Assembly (NCBI GenBank): GCA_001184205.1
Contig: LBMP01000006.1
Span: forward strand, 186,001-250,000
DNA from: Desulfocarbo indianensis
GTDB taxonomy: Bacteria; Desulfobacterota; Desulfarculia; Desulfarculales; Desulfarculaceae
Length of the DNA stretch: 64,000 bases
Direction of reading: 5' to 3'
Position 1 is the first letter of the stretch; each line of letters opens with the position of its first letter. A model generated the notes under the pieces. It was not told where the DNA came from, did not search any database, and saw nothing but the letters and a program-made list of their open reading frames with translations. The position numbers and the translations under genes are program-made. Shown piece after piece: positions 34,532 to 43,794 of the stretch.

Positions 34532-34957
34532 ATGCCGCAGGCAAAGCAAGGCGACAAGGTGCAAATTCACTACACCGGCAAGTTTCCGGACGGTACCGTT
34601 TTCGACAGCTCGCAGGGCGGCCAGCCCTTGGAGTTCACCGCCGGCGGCGCTGATCTGATTCCGGGAGTGAGTCAGGCCGTGGTGGGCATGGCGCCGGGCG
34701 AGACCAAGACCGTGGAGATCGCCCCGGCCGATGGCTACGGCCAGCGGCAGGAGGGCATGGAGCAAAAGGTGGCCCGGGAGATGCTGCCCCCCCAGGTCAA
34801 GGAGGGCGATCCCTTGCAGGCCCAGGCCGGCGATCAGACCATCGTGGTTTGGGTGAAGGAGCTGGGCGAGCAGGAAGCCGTCTTGGACGCCAACCACCCC
34901 CTGGCCGGCAAGACCCTGGTTTTCGATCTTGAAATGGTTTCGATCATTCCCGCCTAG
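34532..34957 (+). CDS. FKBP-type peptidyl-prolyl cis-trans isomerase
   Basis: A 141-residue cytoplasmic proline isomerase and chaperone of the SlyD/FKBP group. The FKBP half-domains flank an insert-in-flap region: KVQIHYTGKFPDGTVFDSS at the start, then the insert (about 65-120, EMLPPQVKEGDPLQAQAGDQ), then NHPLAGKTLVFDLEMVSI at the end. ATG 34532 (MPQAKQ) has AAGGAG 8 bases upstream; an earlier in-frame start at 34448 would add 28 residues unlike the family. It has no His-rich SlyD tail. It converges with the hybrid kinase gene 12 bases away. Confidence 0.9.
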   Translation: MPQAKQGDKVQIHYTGKFPDGTVFDSSQGGQPLEFTAGGADLIPGVSQAVVGMAPGETKTVEIAPADGYGQRQEGMEQKVAREMLPPQVKEGDPLQAQAGDQTIVVWVKELGEQEAVLDANHPLAGKTLVFDLEMVSIIPA

Positions 34958-34969
34958 GCAGCTTCGCGG

Positions 34970-37138
34970 TCAGGACAAGGGCCCCTCGTCAAGAGGGGCT
35001 TTTTGCTTGGCCAGCGCGGTCACCTTGTCCAACAGCTCCTTTCGATCCACCGGCTTGGCCAGATAACCGGCCGGAGGAGCCATGCCTTGGGGCAGGGGGT
35101 TCAACTGGTCGTCGTTCCACCCTGAAACCACCAGTATGGGGGCCGGCTCCTGGCCCAGGGACTTCATCCTGGCCCGCAAGGAGGCCAGCACCTCCCAGCC
35201 CGAGCCGTCGGGCAGGCCCAAATCGCAAAGCACCAGGTCGGGCGGCCCCAGCTCCAGTTTTGTGAGGGCTTGGGCCAGGCAATCCGCCCGGCCCACGTGA
35301 TGGCCGGCTTCGTTCAATAGGGCCTGGATGCCCATGGCCACCAGGCCCTCGTCTTCCACCAAAAGCAGCTGCAATCCCTTGCGGCCTTCGGACTTGATTT
35401 CGCTGCTGGGGCGCACCGGAAGGTTGTCCGCCAAGGGCAGGCGCAGGCTGATCAGCAAGCCGTGACCGGTTTCGTTGAAGGCGCGTATGGAGCCGCCGTG
35501 TGATTGCACGATGCCCTTGCTGACCGCCAGGCCCAGACCCTGGCCGGCCACCCCCTTGGTGGTGAAAAACGGATCGAACATGCGGGCCAGGAAGTCCTGG
35601 CTCACGCCGGGGCCGGAATCCAGGAATTCTATGGCCACCTGGTTGTCCGCCGCCTGGCCGCTGATCCTCAGCCGGCCGCCTTCCGGCATGGCTTCCACCG
35701 CGTTTTTGACTATATTGAGAAGCACTTCCATGAGCTCGCCGCGAACGCCGTTCACGTAGAGGCCGCTTGCCACCGCCAGGTCCAGCTCCAGCTTGCCGCT
35801 GGCGAAAAGCGGCCAGATGCCGGGCAGCGATTTACGCAAGGAGTGCAGCAATTCCCCGATATCCAGCACTTCGGTCACGCCTCGCATGCCCTGGCGCCTG
35901 CCCACGAATCGGCTGAGGCGATGCACCACGTCGCGCCCCCCCCGGGCGCCCTGCACCACGTTGTCCAAAAGGCGGGCGGCTTGCTCCAAGTCGAGGGGCT
36001 GTCCGCCCAGTTCCTGCTGAGCGGCCTGGGCATTGCCCAGGATGGCCATGAGGACGTTGTTGAAATTGTGGGCCACCCCCGCCGCCAGCTGCATGAGCGC
36101 TTCCTCGGCCCTTTTGCGGTCGGTGATGTCTTGGATATGGGCCACCGAATAGACCGGACGGTTTTGAGCGTCCCGCACCAGCGAGGCGCTCACCGTGACC
36201 CAGATGAAATGCCCCTCTTTATGGGTGCAACGCTTTTCCAGGGCTAACAGCTCTTTGGCCCCCGTGCTCAAAGCTTGGAAATGCTTGAGGAATTCTTCCA
36301 GGTCCTCGGGGTGGGTGAAATCGGCCAGGTGTTTGCCGACCATTTCCTGGGGCCGATGGCCCAACATGCGGCTCAAGGAATGGTTCACCTGCAGGAAGGT
36401 GCCCTCTGGATTTATCAGGGCCATGCCCACCCCGGCGTGCTCAAAGGCCCGCCGGAAACGCTCCTCGCTTTCGCGGAAGGCCTGCTCGGTCAGTTCGCGT
36501 TCGGCTATCTCCTGTTGAAGCTGGCGGTTGGCCGCCTCCAGGCGGGCGGTGCGCTGGGCCACCAATTGCTCCAGCCTCTCGCGGTGCTTGGCCAATTCCC
36601 TTTCAGCCCGCACATGATCGGTGACGTCGATCATGATGCCGTTGACAAAGGCGATATCGCCATCGGCCGTCAGGGCGCCGGTGGCGATGGCCTGTATCCA
36701 GCGCCATTCCTTTTTGCCTTCGTGCCAGACCCGCGCCATCTGGCTGAACCGGTTGCTGCCAAAGGCCCGCTCGTTGGCCTCCATGATTCTTGGGCGATCG
36801 TCCGGATGTATCTGGGCGAACCAGGTTTCCAAATTGGAGGCGTCCCGCACGCCCAGGAGTTCGCGGATGGAGGGGCTGACGAAAACGACCTTGAAGTGGT
36901 GCGGCGATTGGTGATCCACGGCCAGCCGGTACACCACGAAATTGGTGGCCGTATCCATGAGCGAGCGGAGATGGGCCTCGTTTTCCGCCAGCGCCCTCTC
37001 GGCCAAGTCCTTGGCCTCTTGGGCGTCCTCCAGTTGGGACACCTGGCGCTGAAGCTCTTTGATCCGGCGAAGCAGTTCCTCGCGGTTGGCGCTTTGATCT
37101 TCCATGGCCTGCGGGCAATCCATCTTTAGGCTACTCAT
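34970..37138 (-). CDS. PAS-PAS hybrid histidine kinase with receiver domain
   Basis: A cytoplasmic sensor kinase of about 722 residues without membrane helices. After a coiled coil come two PAS/PAC domains (about 60-180 and 225-350; ESEERFRRAFEHAGVGMALI starts the second). The dimerisation helix has phospho-acceptor His in GVAHNFNNVL. The ATPase domain has NIVKNAVEAM, DSGPGV and GQGLGLAV. The receiver domain holds LLLVEDEG, the acceptor Asp in LVLCDLGLPDGSG and the Lys in YLAKPVD. The start is uncertain: ATG 37138, 37123 and 37105 are possible, and none has a strong Shine-Dalgarno. No cognate regulator gene adjoins it. Confidence 0.87.
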   Translation of the reverse strand: MSSLKMDCPQAMEDQSANREELLRRIKELQRQVSQLEDAQEAKDLAERALAENEAHLRSLMDTATNFVVYRLAVDHQSPHHFKVVFVSPSIRELLGVRDASNLETWFAQIHPDDRPRIMEANERAFGSNRFSQMARVWHEGKKEWRWIQAIATGALTADGDIAFVNGIMIDVTDHVRAERELAKHRERLEQLVAQRTARLEAANRQLQQEIAERELTEQAFRESEERFRRAFEHAGVGMALINPEGTFLQVNHSLSRMLGHRPQEMVGKHLADFTHPEDLEEFLKHFQALSTGAKELLALEKRCTHKEGHFIWVTVSASLVRDAQNRPVYSVAHIQDITDRKRAEEALMQLAAGVAHNFNNVLMAILGNAQAAQQELGGQPLDLEQAARLLDNVVQGARGGRDVVHRLSRFVGRRQGMRGVTEVLDIGELLHSLRKSLPGIWPLFASGKLELDLAVASGLYVNGVRGELMEVLLNIVKNAVEAMPEGGRLRISGQAADNQVAIEFLDSGPGVSQDFLARMFDPFFTTKGVAGQGLGLAVSKGIVQSHGGSIRAFNETGHGLLISLRLPLADNLPVRPSSEIKSEGRKGLQLLLVEDEGLVAMGIQALLNEAGHHVGRADCLAQALTKLELGPPDLVLCDLGLPDGSGWEVLASLRARMKSLGQEPAPILVVSGWNDDQLNPLPQGMAPPAGYLAKPVDRKELLDKVTALAKQKAPLDEGPLS
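34981..35004 (+). terminator. Terminator of the FKBP gene, inside the kinase 3' end
   Basis: GCCCCTC-GTCAA-GAGGGGC and TTTTT make a classic intrinsic terminator for the plus strand. It overlaps the last codons of the minus-strand kinase gene. Confidence 0.75.
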
Positions 37139-37299
37139 TGAAAAGGATTCTACACTATAAGACGCCGCCCCGGGCAATCAAGCCTTCGAGGTTTCGCAAT
37201 AAGTTGCCGCCAATGCTTGACCAAACGGCCCGGGGGTGTCAATCTTGACGCCATGCGGAGCCGCTTGCGGCGGCCCGCCCAAAGCGGGTGCCTTGTAAG

Positions 37300-38019
37300 A
37301 TGAGCGCATCGTATTGGCTGACATATCTCCTCATTGGGCTGGCGGTTGTGGGCGCCTTGCTCATGGGGCCCATGTTGTTCGGCCGGATGTTCATGCCCCG
37401 GCTGACCTTGACCCTGTTCAACCGTTTCGGCGGCTGGGTGGGGCGTCTTCTCGACCGCATCAGCCCCGGCTTGGACCTGAGGCTCATAGTGCGGGCGGGC
37501 AATAAGTATTACCGCAAGAAGTTCGGCCAAGCTCCATTTGAGAAGAGGGTGCTTTTCCTGCCTTTTTGCCTGCGGCCCCGGCATTGCCTGGCCGAGGTGA
37601 ATCCTGAAAAAGGCCTGGTATGCGACGCGGCTTGCGAGGCCTGCGAAATCGGCGAGATCAGCCGCCAGGCCAAAAAGCTGGGCTACGCGGCCGTGTACGT
37701 GGTGCCCAGCTCCCGCATGCTGCCCGGCCGGGGGCTCATGCCCAGCGACCAGTTCATCAAGGCCAAGCTCAAGGAACACGCGCCGGACGCGGCCCTGGGA
37801 GTGGTGTGCCCCTGGCATTTGCGCAACCGCTTGCTGAAAAAGCACACGGTGGGCCGGCGCGGTCTGCCCACCGGCCAGCAAGGCGTGCGCTCGGCCCTGC
37901 AGGGCGTGCTGCTGGAGGGGCGCAACTGCCGCGCGGCCAAGGTGGATTGGGAACAGGTCCGCAAACTCATGTCCTTGGCTCCGGAACGTTGCGCCTCCGC
38001 GCCCTACCCGGAGGGGTAG
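37300..38019 (+). CDS. DUF116 family membrane-anchored protein
   Basis: A 239-residue protein. One N-terminal hydrophobic segment (about 6-31) anchors it, and the rest matches DUF116: VLFLPFCLRPRHCLAEV, then GLVCDAACEACEIGEI, YVVPSSRMLP and GVVCPWHLRN. The conserved cysteines (about four in the CDAACEAC region plus those in FCLRPRHC) could bind metal or an iron-sulfur cluster. The biochemical function of DUF116 is unknown. ATG 37300 is chosen over GTG 37288. The gene ends 21 bases before the antiporter gene, so they may be cotranscribed. In other Desulfobacterota DUF116 genes often sit in housekeeping operons, which is not the case here. Confidence 0.78.
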   Translation: MSASYWLTYLLIGLAVVGALLMGPMLFGRMFMPRLTLTLFNRFGGWVGRLLDRISPGLDLRLIVRAGNKYYRKKFGQAPFEKRVLFLPFCLRPRHCLAEVNPEKGLVCDAACEACEIGEISRQAKKLGYAAVYVVPSSRMLPGRGLMPSDQFIKAKLKEHAPDAALGVVCPWHLRNRLLKKHTVGRRGLPTGQQGVRSALQGVLLEGRNCRAAKVDWEQVRKLMSLAPERCASAPYPEG

Positions 38020-38040
38020 CGGCCGCCTGCCGGCTAAAGC

Positions 38041-39903
38041 ATGCATTACGAACTGCTGCCACTATTGCTCATAACCTTCCTGGCCGCCGTGGTCCCCTTT
38101 CTGGCCAACCGCCTGAAAAGAATAAGCCTGCCCATCGTGGTGGGCGAGCTAATCGCCGGCATGCTCATCGGCAAAAGCGGCCTGGACCTGGTCAAGCCCA
38201 CGCCGGAGTTGACCTTCCTGGCCGATTTCGGCTTCATCTACCTCATGTTCCTCTCCGGCCTGGAGATGAATTTCTCGGTGCTGGTGCGCTCGCAACCCGT
38301 TGCGGAGGGAGCGGCCTGGTGGCGGCGGCCGGTTTCCTTGGCCTCGGCCATGTTCGTCTGCACCGTGGCCTTGGCCCTGGCGGTGGGCTATGCCCTGGCC
38401 GGCGCCGGCCTGGCCCGGAGCGGCCTGCTCATGGGCCTGATCCTCTCCACCACCTCGCTGGGCATCGTGTTGCCGGTGCTCAAGGAAAAGGGCCACACCA
38501 AGGGCCTCTACGGCCAATGTCTGCTCCTGGCCGCCCTGATCTCGGATTTCGTTACCCTTCTGCTATTGAGCGTGGCCATCGCCCTGGAGAGCGGAGGAGC
38601 CTCCTTCAACCTGCTGTTCATCCTGGGTTTGCTGGTCGCTTTTGCCGGGGCGGTCAACGCCGGGCAAAGGGTGCGCCGCTTGCCCCTGCTCTCGCGCACC
38701 CTGGAAGAGCTTTCCCACGCCACCGCCCAGATCAGGGTGCGCGGGGCCTTCGCCATCATGGTGGCCTGGGTGTTCCTGGCGCAAAAGCTGGGAGCCGAGG
38801 TGATCCTGGGGGCCTTTCTGGCCGGGGCGCTGATCAGCATCATCTCGGGCAAGGCCGAGGAGGTGCACCGCCAGAAGCTGGAGGCCATCGGCTACGGCTT
38901 CTTTATCCCCATTTTTTTCATCCACGTGGGGACCCAATTCGATCTGGGCGCGTTGCTGGCCTCCCACACGGCCATGCTCCTGGTGCCGCTGCTCATGGCG
39001 GCGGCCTATTTCGTAAAGCTGATCCCCTCGCTTTTGCTGCGCCTGTCTTTTTCCTGGCGCCAGGCCCTGGGGGGCGGCGTGCTGCTTTCCTCGCGGCTTT
39101 CCCTGATCATCGCGGCGGCGGCCATCGCCCTGGATCTCGGCATGATAAGCCCCGCCGCCAACGCGGCGGTCATCCTCACCGCCATTTTGACCTGCACGGT
39201 TTCGCCGGTGCTCTTCACCCGCCTGGTGCGGCCCAGCGCCGGGCCGCTACGCAGCGGGGTGATCATCGCCGGCTCCGAGCAATTGGGCATGTTTTTGGGG
39301 GAGCGCCTGAAGCTATCGGGCGAGGCGGTTACCTTCGCGGTTGATCATTACGATCATTCGGCCAGGCTCCGCGGCGGCGGCTTCAAGGTGGTGCATGGCG
39401 AGGCCGGGAGTCTCTCTCTTTTGGAGCGGGCCGGGGCCGAGCAGGCTCAGAGCCTGGTGGCCATATACAATGACGATGAGACGACCCTGCGAACCTGCCG
39501 GCTGGCCAAAAGCCGCTTCGCCGTACCCTCGGTGGTGGGCCTGGCCCACAGCCAGGAAAGCGCCCAGGAAATGGAAAAGCTGGGGGCGAGGGCCGTGCAG
39601 ACGCACCTGGCCGCGGCCTTGGCCCTGGAGGGGGCCATCCACTTCCCGGCCACCTTCGAGATGTTGACCGACGTTTCCTACGGCTTTGAATTGTCCGACG
39701 GCCTGGTGCTCAACCGGGCCCTGGCCGGCCAGCCGCTTAGAAAAGTGACCTTGCCGGGCGGCGTGCTGGTGGTGGGCATCCGCCGCGCCGGCGAGGCCAT
39801 CGTGCCCAACGCCGACACCCGCTTGGAGCTGGACGACGTGCTCACCCTGGCGGGCAAGCCAGATGAGCTCAAGGAGGCGCGGGACATGGTGGAGGGCTCA
39901 TAG
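38041..39903 (+). CDS. Kef-type monovalent cation:proton antiporter with TrkA domains (CPA2)
   Basis: A 620-residue inner-membrane antiporter. About 12 helices fill residues 1-395, with the CPA2-style segments LIAGMLIGKSGLDLV, GFIYLMFLSGLEM and VILGAFLAGALIS. A cytoplasmic TrkA-N (RCK) domain follows (about 405-520, GVIIAGSEQLGMFLGERL), then TrkA-C (about 540-612). The Rossmann glycine pattern is degenerate, so nucleotide gating may differ. It probably exchanges K+ or Na+ for H+. Start ATG 38041 has no obvious Shine-Dalgarno. A hairpin at 39954 follows. Confidence 0.88.
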   Translation: MHYELLPLLLITFLAAVVPFLANRLKRISLPIVVGELIAGMLIGKSGLDLVKPTPELTFLADFGFIYLMFLSGLEMNFSVLVRSQPVAEGAAWWRRPVSLASAMFVCTVALALAVGYALAGAGLARSGLLMGLILSTTSLGIVLPVLKEKGHTKGLYGQCLLLAALISDFVTLLLLSVAIALESGGASFNLLFILGLLVAFAGAVNAGQRVRRLPLLSRTLEELSHATAQIRVRGAFAIMVAWVFLAQKLGAEVILGAFLAGALISIISGKAEEVHRQKLEAIGYGFFIPIFFIHVGTQFDLGALLASHTAMLLVPLLMAAAYFVKLIPSLLLRLSFSWRQALGGGVLLSSRLSLIIAAAAIALDLGMISPAANAAVILTAILTCTVSPVLFTRLVRPSAGPLRSGVIIAGSEQLGMFLGERLKLSGEAVTFAVDHYDHSARLRGGGFKVVHGEAGSLSLLERAGAEQAQSLVAIYNDDETTLRTCRLAKSRFAVPSVVGLAHSQESAQEMEKLGARAVQTHLAAALALEGAIHFPATFEMLTDVSYGFELSDGLVLNRALAGQPLRKVTLPGGVLVVGIRRAGEAIVPNADTRLELDDVLTLAGKPDELKEARDMVEGS

Positions 39904-39953
39904 CCCGGCTGGTTGCCGCGCCATGCTTGAGCAGGCGCGTGAGACAAAGTAAA

Positions 39954-39986
39954 CGCCCCTTTGCCTCGGTCGGTGGCAGAGGGGCG
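39954..39986. terminator. Bidirectional hairpin between convergent genes
   Basis: CGCCCCTTTGCC and GGCAGAGGGGCG form a long stem (one mismatch) with a 9-base loop between the antiporter and RACo-like genes. Neither side has a good T-run, so termination is likely but not sure. Confidence 0.5.
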
Positions 39987-40030
39987 CTGGATTTCGAGCG
40001 GGGCCCCGGCGGCGGGGCCGGGTTCGCCAT

Positions 40031-42007
40031 CTATTTTTTCAAATCACGCAAAGCCTGACGGGCTTCCTTGAGCCTGCCGCAGATCACGGGGAAGAGCCGC
40101 TCGCATTCGGTATGGGGCAGGAACAGGCTGCTGGTGTAATTGTCCATGTAGCCCGGCGCCACCGAGAGTTCGAAGTTGGTCATCTTTTCCACGATCTCGC
40201 CCACCTCCGCGCGCAGGGAATTGGACATGCAGGCCAGGCGCGCGCCCAAGAGGGAGCCGTTGCCCACGAAGGTGAAGCGGTCGGCGGGCAGCTCGGGCAT
40301 GAGCCCGATTATCTGGGATCTTTCCAGGTTGATGCTCTGGCCGAATCCGCCGGCCAGGATTACCCGCTCCAGGTCCTGGATGGAAAGCCCCACCCCCGCC
40401 AGCAGGGTCATGTAGGCCGCGTACATGGCGCCCTTGGCGCGCATCAGGTTGTCGATGTCCGGCTCGGTGAGGGTGATGTCGCGGCCGCCGTCGGCGTCAG
40501 CCGCCCAGACCAGCACGTATTCCGGGCCGTCCTCGCCCTCGCGCACCCGGTCGGAGGGATGGTCCAGGTTGAAGCGGCCCCGTTCGTCCAGGATGCCGCT
40601 CATGAATAAAGCAGCCACCGCCGCTATCAGACCCGAGCCGCAGATGCCCTTGGGCAGGGCGCGGCCCACGGTGAGGATGGCGGGCTCGCCGGTGACCGGG
40701 TTCACCGAAAAGTTTTCAATGGCGCCCTTGGCGGCGCGCATGCCGAACTTGATGCCGCCGCCTTCAAAGGCGGGGCCGGCCGAGGCCGCCGCGCAGGCCA
40801 GCCAGTCCTTGTTGCCCACCACCACTTCGCCGTTGGTGCCCAGGTCGATGAACAAGGTCAGGCGCTCGTCCTTGTGCATGCCCGTGCCCATGACGCCGGC
40901 CACCACGTCGCCGCCCACGTAGGAGGCCACCGACGGGAAAACCAGGAGCCCCACGTGGTCCGGCAGGGCCAGGCCGAAACGCGAGGCTTTCAGCGGCGGG
41001 TAATAGGCGGCGGTGGGAACGTAGGGTTCCAGGCGGATGTACTGGGGGTCCATCTCCAGAAAGAGCTGGGTCATGGTGGTGTTGCCGGCCAGCAGGCAGA
41101 TGCTGATGTGGTTCAGATCCACGTTGGTGTTGCGGGCCAGGGTCTTGATCACGCCGTTTATGGACTTGGAAGCGGCCTCTTGCAGGCGCCGCATGCCGCC
41201 GGGCTTGCCGGCGTATACGATGCGGGTGATGACGTCCTCGCCGAAGCCGATCTGGGAATTGAAGTCGCCTTCGGTGCCCAACACCTCGCCGGAATTGAGG
41301 TCTATGAACTGGGCCCAGACCGTGGTGGTGCCCAGGTCCACCGCCACCGCGATATTGTGGGCGCTGGCGTCGCCCGGCTCCACTCTCAGGATGTGGTTGT
41401 GGCCGCTTTCGCCGTAAACCGCCCGCAGCACCGTGGCGGTCGCCTGCCAATCGCCTTTGCGCCAGGCTCCGGGCAGCTCGCGGATGGCCTCGTATTCCAG
41501 GGCGAAGCGGTGCTCGCCTTTTTCCTTGAGGCCCATAAGCAGCCGGTCCACGTCGTTGCGGTTGTCGCCCAGGGTGGCCGGCTGGGCCTTCACCGCTATT
41601 TTTTCCACGGCGGGCTGGTAGCGGCCCTCGGCTTTCAATTGTTCCGCGCCGATAAGCGTGGCCTGCTGGGCCGGGCCCGAGGCCAGGGCCTTCAAGGCGT
41701 CCTTGTTAAGGGCCGATTCATCGGTGACGCGCACCGTGACGTCGCCGCTCAGTTTGGCTTGGCAGGCCAGGCGGATGCCCTGTTCGCGGTCCTTCTGGGA
41801 GAGCTTTTCGCTTAGGCCGCCCTGGACTTCGCCGTCTTCGATGAGCACGCGGCATTTGCCGCAAACCCCCTTGCCGCCGCAAGAGGCGTTGATGTGCACG
41901 CCGGCTTCCAGGGCCACGTCCAATAAGGCGGTGCCGGGTTGGGCCTTGGCCGTCAGGCCGGAGGGTTCAAAGCGGATGTTCACCAGTTCGCTGGCTCGTT
42001 CATTCAT
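40031..42007 (-). CDS. RACo-like reductive activator of corrinoid proteins (2Fe-2S plus ASKHA, DUF4445)
   Basis: A 658-residue protein. Residues 1-95 form a plant-type [2Fe-2S] ferredoxin domain with Cys43, Cys49, Cys52 and Cys82 (ASCGGKGVCGKC, ACQ). The large C-terminal part is an ASKHA-type ATPase (about 215-640; VAVDLGTTTVWAQFIDLNSG, LFIDLGTNGEVVVGN, VILAGGFGQSINLE). Known homologues use ATP to reduce Co(II) of inactive corrinoid proteins back to Co(I). No methyltransferase or corrinoid-protein gene lies in the window, so its partner is elsewhere. It is transcribed alone, downstream of lpd. Length and motifs are normal for the family. Confidence 0.87.
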   Translation of the reverse strand: MNERASELVNIRFEPSGLTAKAQPGTALLDVALEAGVHINASCGGKGVCGKCRVLIEDGEVQGGLSEKLSQKDREQGIRLACQAKLSGDVTVRVTDESALNKDALKALASGPAQQATLIGAEQLKAEGRYQPAVEKIAVKAQPATLGDNRNDVDRLLMGLKEKGEHRFALEYEAIRELPGAWRKGDWQATATVLRAVYGESGHNHILRVEPGDASAHNIAVAVDLGTTTVWAQFIDLNSGEVLGTEGDFNSQIGFGEDVITRIVYAGKPGGMRRLQEAASKSINGVIKTLARNTNVDLNHISICLLAGNTTMTQLFLEMDPQYIRLEPYVPTAAYYPPLKASRFGLALPDHVGLLVFPSVASYVGGDVVAGVMGTGMHKDERLTLFIDLGTNGEVVVGNKDWLACAAASAGPAFEGGGIKFGMRAAKGAIENFSVNPVTGEPAILTVGRALPKGICGSGLIAAVAALFMSGILDERGRFNLDHPSDRVREGEDGPEYVLVWAADADGGRDITLTEPDIDNLMRAKGAMYAAYMTLLAGVGLSIQDLERVILAGGFGQSINLERSQIIGLMPELPADRFTFVGNGSLLGARLACMSNSLRAEVGEIVEKMTNFELSVAPGYMDNYTSSLFLPHTECERLFPVICGRLKEARQALRDLKK

Positions 42008-42146
42008 GTGTTTCCATCCCGCTGGGTTCTGCGGTTCGGGCTAGCCGCAGTGATCAGTTGTAAGAGCTGCTCCAAATCAAAAGTCCTGCTCCGCCTGGAT
42101 AATTAAATCATATCGTTGATTCTTCAGGCCGGCAACGAAAGCCTGT

Positions 42147-43589
42147 TTAGCGCTCGGGCATTGAATGCAAGCCCAGGCCCAGGCAGGCCTCCGCCGTCTC
42201 GCGGATGGCCTCGCCCAGGGTGGGGTGGGCGTGAATGGTGTCGGCCAGATCGGCCGCCGTGGCACCCAAGCTTAAACCCAGGGCGCATTCGTGGATAAGG
42301 TCGGCCGCGTGGGGGCCTATGATATGCGCGCCCAGGAGCTTCAGGGTGGTTGGCTCGCAGATCAGCTTGCACTGGCCGGCCAGTTCGCCCAGGGCCTGGC
42401 TTTTGCCAAGGGCGCGGAAGGCGAAGGTCTTGCTGACGGCCTCCAGGTCGCGCTGGGCCGCCTGGGAAGGGCTCAGGCCCACCCAGGCCACTTCCGGGCT
42501 GGTGAAGGCCGCCGCCGGCACCACATCATAGGGCACGGTCTCGCCGCCGCCCAGGGCGTTGGCCGCCGCGGCCACCCCCTCGGCTCCGGCCAGGTGAGCC
42601 AGCATGGGCCGCGCCGCGCCCAGGATATCGCCCACCGCATAGACGCCATCGGCCGTGGTGCGCAGGCCGGCGTCCACCTTCACGGCGCCGCGCTCGTCGC
42701 GTTCCACCCCGGCGGCGGCCAGGCCGAGGCCCGAGGTGTTGAGGCCGCGCCCCACCGCCAGCAACACCTTGTCCGCCGTGAGCGTCTGGGGCTTGGGCGG
42801 GCGCTTGCCGTGATCCACCAGGGGCGAGGGGCCCAGCTCCAGCTCCACCCGGCCGTCCCTGGCTTGCCAGCCGCCCACCACCATGCCGGTGAGGGCCTTG
42901 ATTTTGCGTTTCTTGAACTCGCGCTGCAAAATCCGCGAGCAATCCTGATCCAGGGAGGGCAGGGGCAGCAAGCGGTCCAGGGCCTCTATGATGGTCACCT
43001 GGCTGCCCAGGGCGCTCATCAGGCTGGCGAACTCGCAGCCCACCACGCCGCCCCCCACCACGGCCAGGCTGGCGGGGATGGCGGCCAGGGCGAACATGTC
43101 GTCGGAATTGAGGAAGCGCTCGCCGTCGCGGGTCAGCCCCGGCGGATCGGCCGGGCGGGAGCCGGTGGCCAGGATCACCCGCTCGCACTGCAAGCTCAGG
43201 CTGCCGCCCTGGGCGAGCGCCACTTCCACCCGCGAGGGGCCGGCCAGGCGGGCCCGGCCGCGCACCAGCTCCACCCCGTTGGCCTCGAAGAGCTTTTCCA
43301 GCGCCTGGGTTTGCAGCTCCACCACCCTGTCCTTGCGGGCCAGCATGGCCGGCCAGTCGGCAACGACCCGGCCCTCCAGGCGCAGGCCCAATTCCTCCAG
43401 CCGGCCCACCGTCTCCAGGGCGTTGGCCGAAGCCAAAAGCGTCTTGGTGGGGATGCAGCCCCAGTGGAGGCAGGTGCCGCCGACCCCGGCGGCCTCCACC
43501 AATTGCACCCGGCCGCCCAACTGCGCCGCGCGCAGGGCGGCCTGATAGCCTCCGGGCCCGGCTCCGATGACCACGATTCGCCTTGCCAA
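42147..43589 (-). CDS. lpdA: Dihydrolipoamide dehydrogenase
   Basis: A 480-residue FAD flavoprotein that reoxidises dihydrolipoamide with NAD+. The FAD site is IVVIGAGPGGYQAALRAAQL, the redox disulfide is Cys40/Cys45 in GGTCLHWGCIPTK, the NAD loop is VVGGGVVGCEFASLM, and the C-terminal His-Glu pair lies in HAHPTLGEA. I chose TTG 43589, which gives MARRIVVIGAG with TAGGAG 8 bases upstream; a longer frame from 43640 would run through the preceding gene's stop. It follows a tiny DUF2080-like gene by 11 bases. No other 2-oxoacid dehydrogenase or glycine-cleavage gene is nearby, so its complex is unknown. Confidence 0.9.
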   Translation of the reverse strand: MARRIVVIGAGPGGYQAALRAAQLGGRVQLVEAAGVGGTCLHWGCIPTKTLLASANALETVGRLEELGLRLEGRVVADWPAMLARKDRVVELQTQALEKLFEANGVELVRGRARLAGPSRVEVALAQGGSLSLQCERVILATGSRPADPPGLTRDGERFLNSDDMFALAAIPASLAVVGGGVVGCEFASLMSALGSQVTIIEALDRLLPLPSLDQDCSRILQREFKKRKIKALTGMVVGGWQARDGRVELELGPSPLVDHGKRPPKPQTLTADKVLLAVGRGLNTSGLGLAAAGVERDERGAVKVDAGLRTTADGVYAVGDILGAARPMLAHLAGAEGVAAAANALGGGETVPYDVVPAAAFTSPEVAWVGLSPSQAAQRDLEAVSKTFAFRALGKSQALGELAGQCKLICEPTTLKLLGAHIIGPHAADLIHECALGLSLGATAADLADTIHAHPTLGEAIRETAEACLGLGLHSMPER

Positions 43590-43600
43590 GAAAACCGCTC

Positions 43601-43777
43601 CTAATCCAAGCGCACGATTTTGACCCGCTTGCCGACCCAAGTGGGGGGCAGGTAGATGCGCCCCGAGTTGCCGCTTTGCCGAACCTGCTTGGTGATGAGC
43701 TCCAATCCGTGGACCTCGAACCTCACCGACCCGCGCTGAATCGGCCCGCCTTGTTTGGGAGAGTCGTTGTCTGCCAA
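43601..43777 (-). CDS. DUF2080-like small protein (58 residues)
   Basis: A 58-residue basic protein, too short for usual gene-length cut-offs. It starts at TTG 43777 (MADNDSPKQGG), reads RFEVHGLELITKQVRQSGNS and ends GRIYLPPTWVGKRVKIVRLD. This fits the DUF2080 family, small proteins annotated as transposon-encoded, mostly from archaea, with an SGNSGR-YLP-W-GK-V core that recalls AbrB/SpoVT-type DNA-binding folds. A GGGGG run 12 bases upstream may act as Shine-Dalgarno. It lies 17 bases after the MBL-fold gene and 11 bases before lpd, all on the minus strand, so the three are probably cotranscribed. No transposase gene is next to it. Function unknown; autoregulation of the operon is conceivable. 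Confidence 0.78.
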   Translation of the reverse strand: MADNDSPKQGGPIQRGSVRFEVHGLELITKQVRQSGNSGRIYLPPTWVGKRVKIVRLD

Positions 43778-43794
43778 CTTGCTAATCGCCCCCG

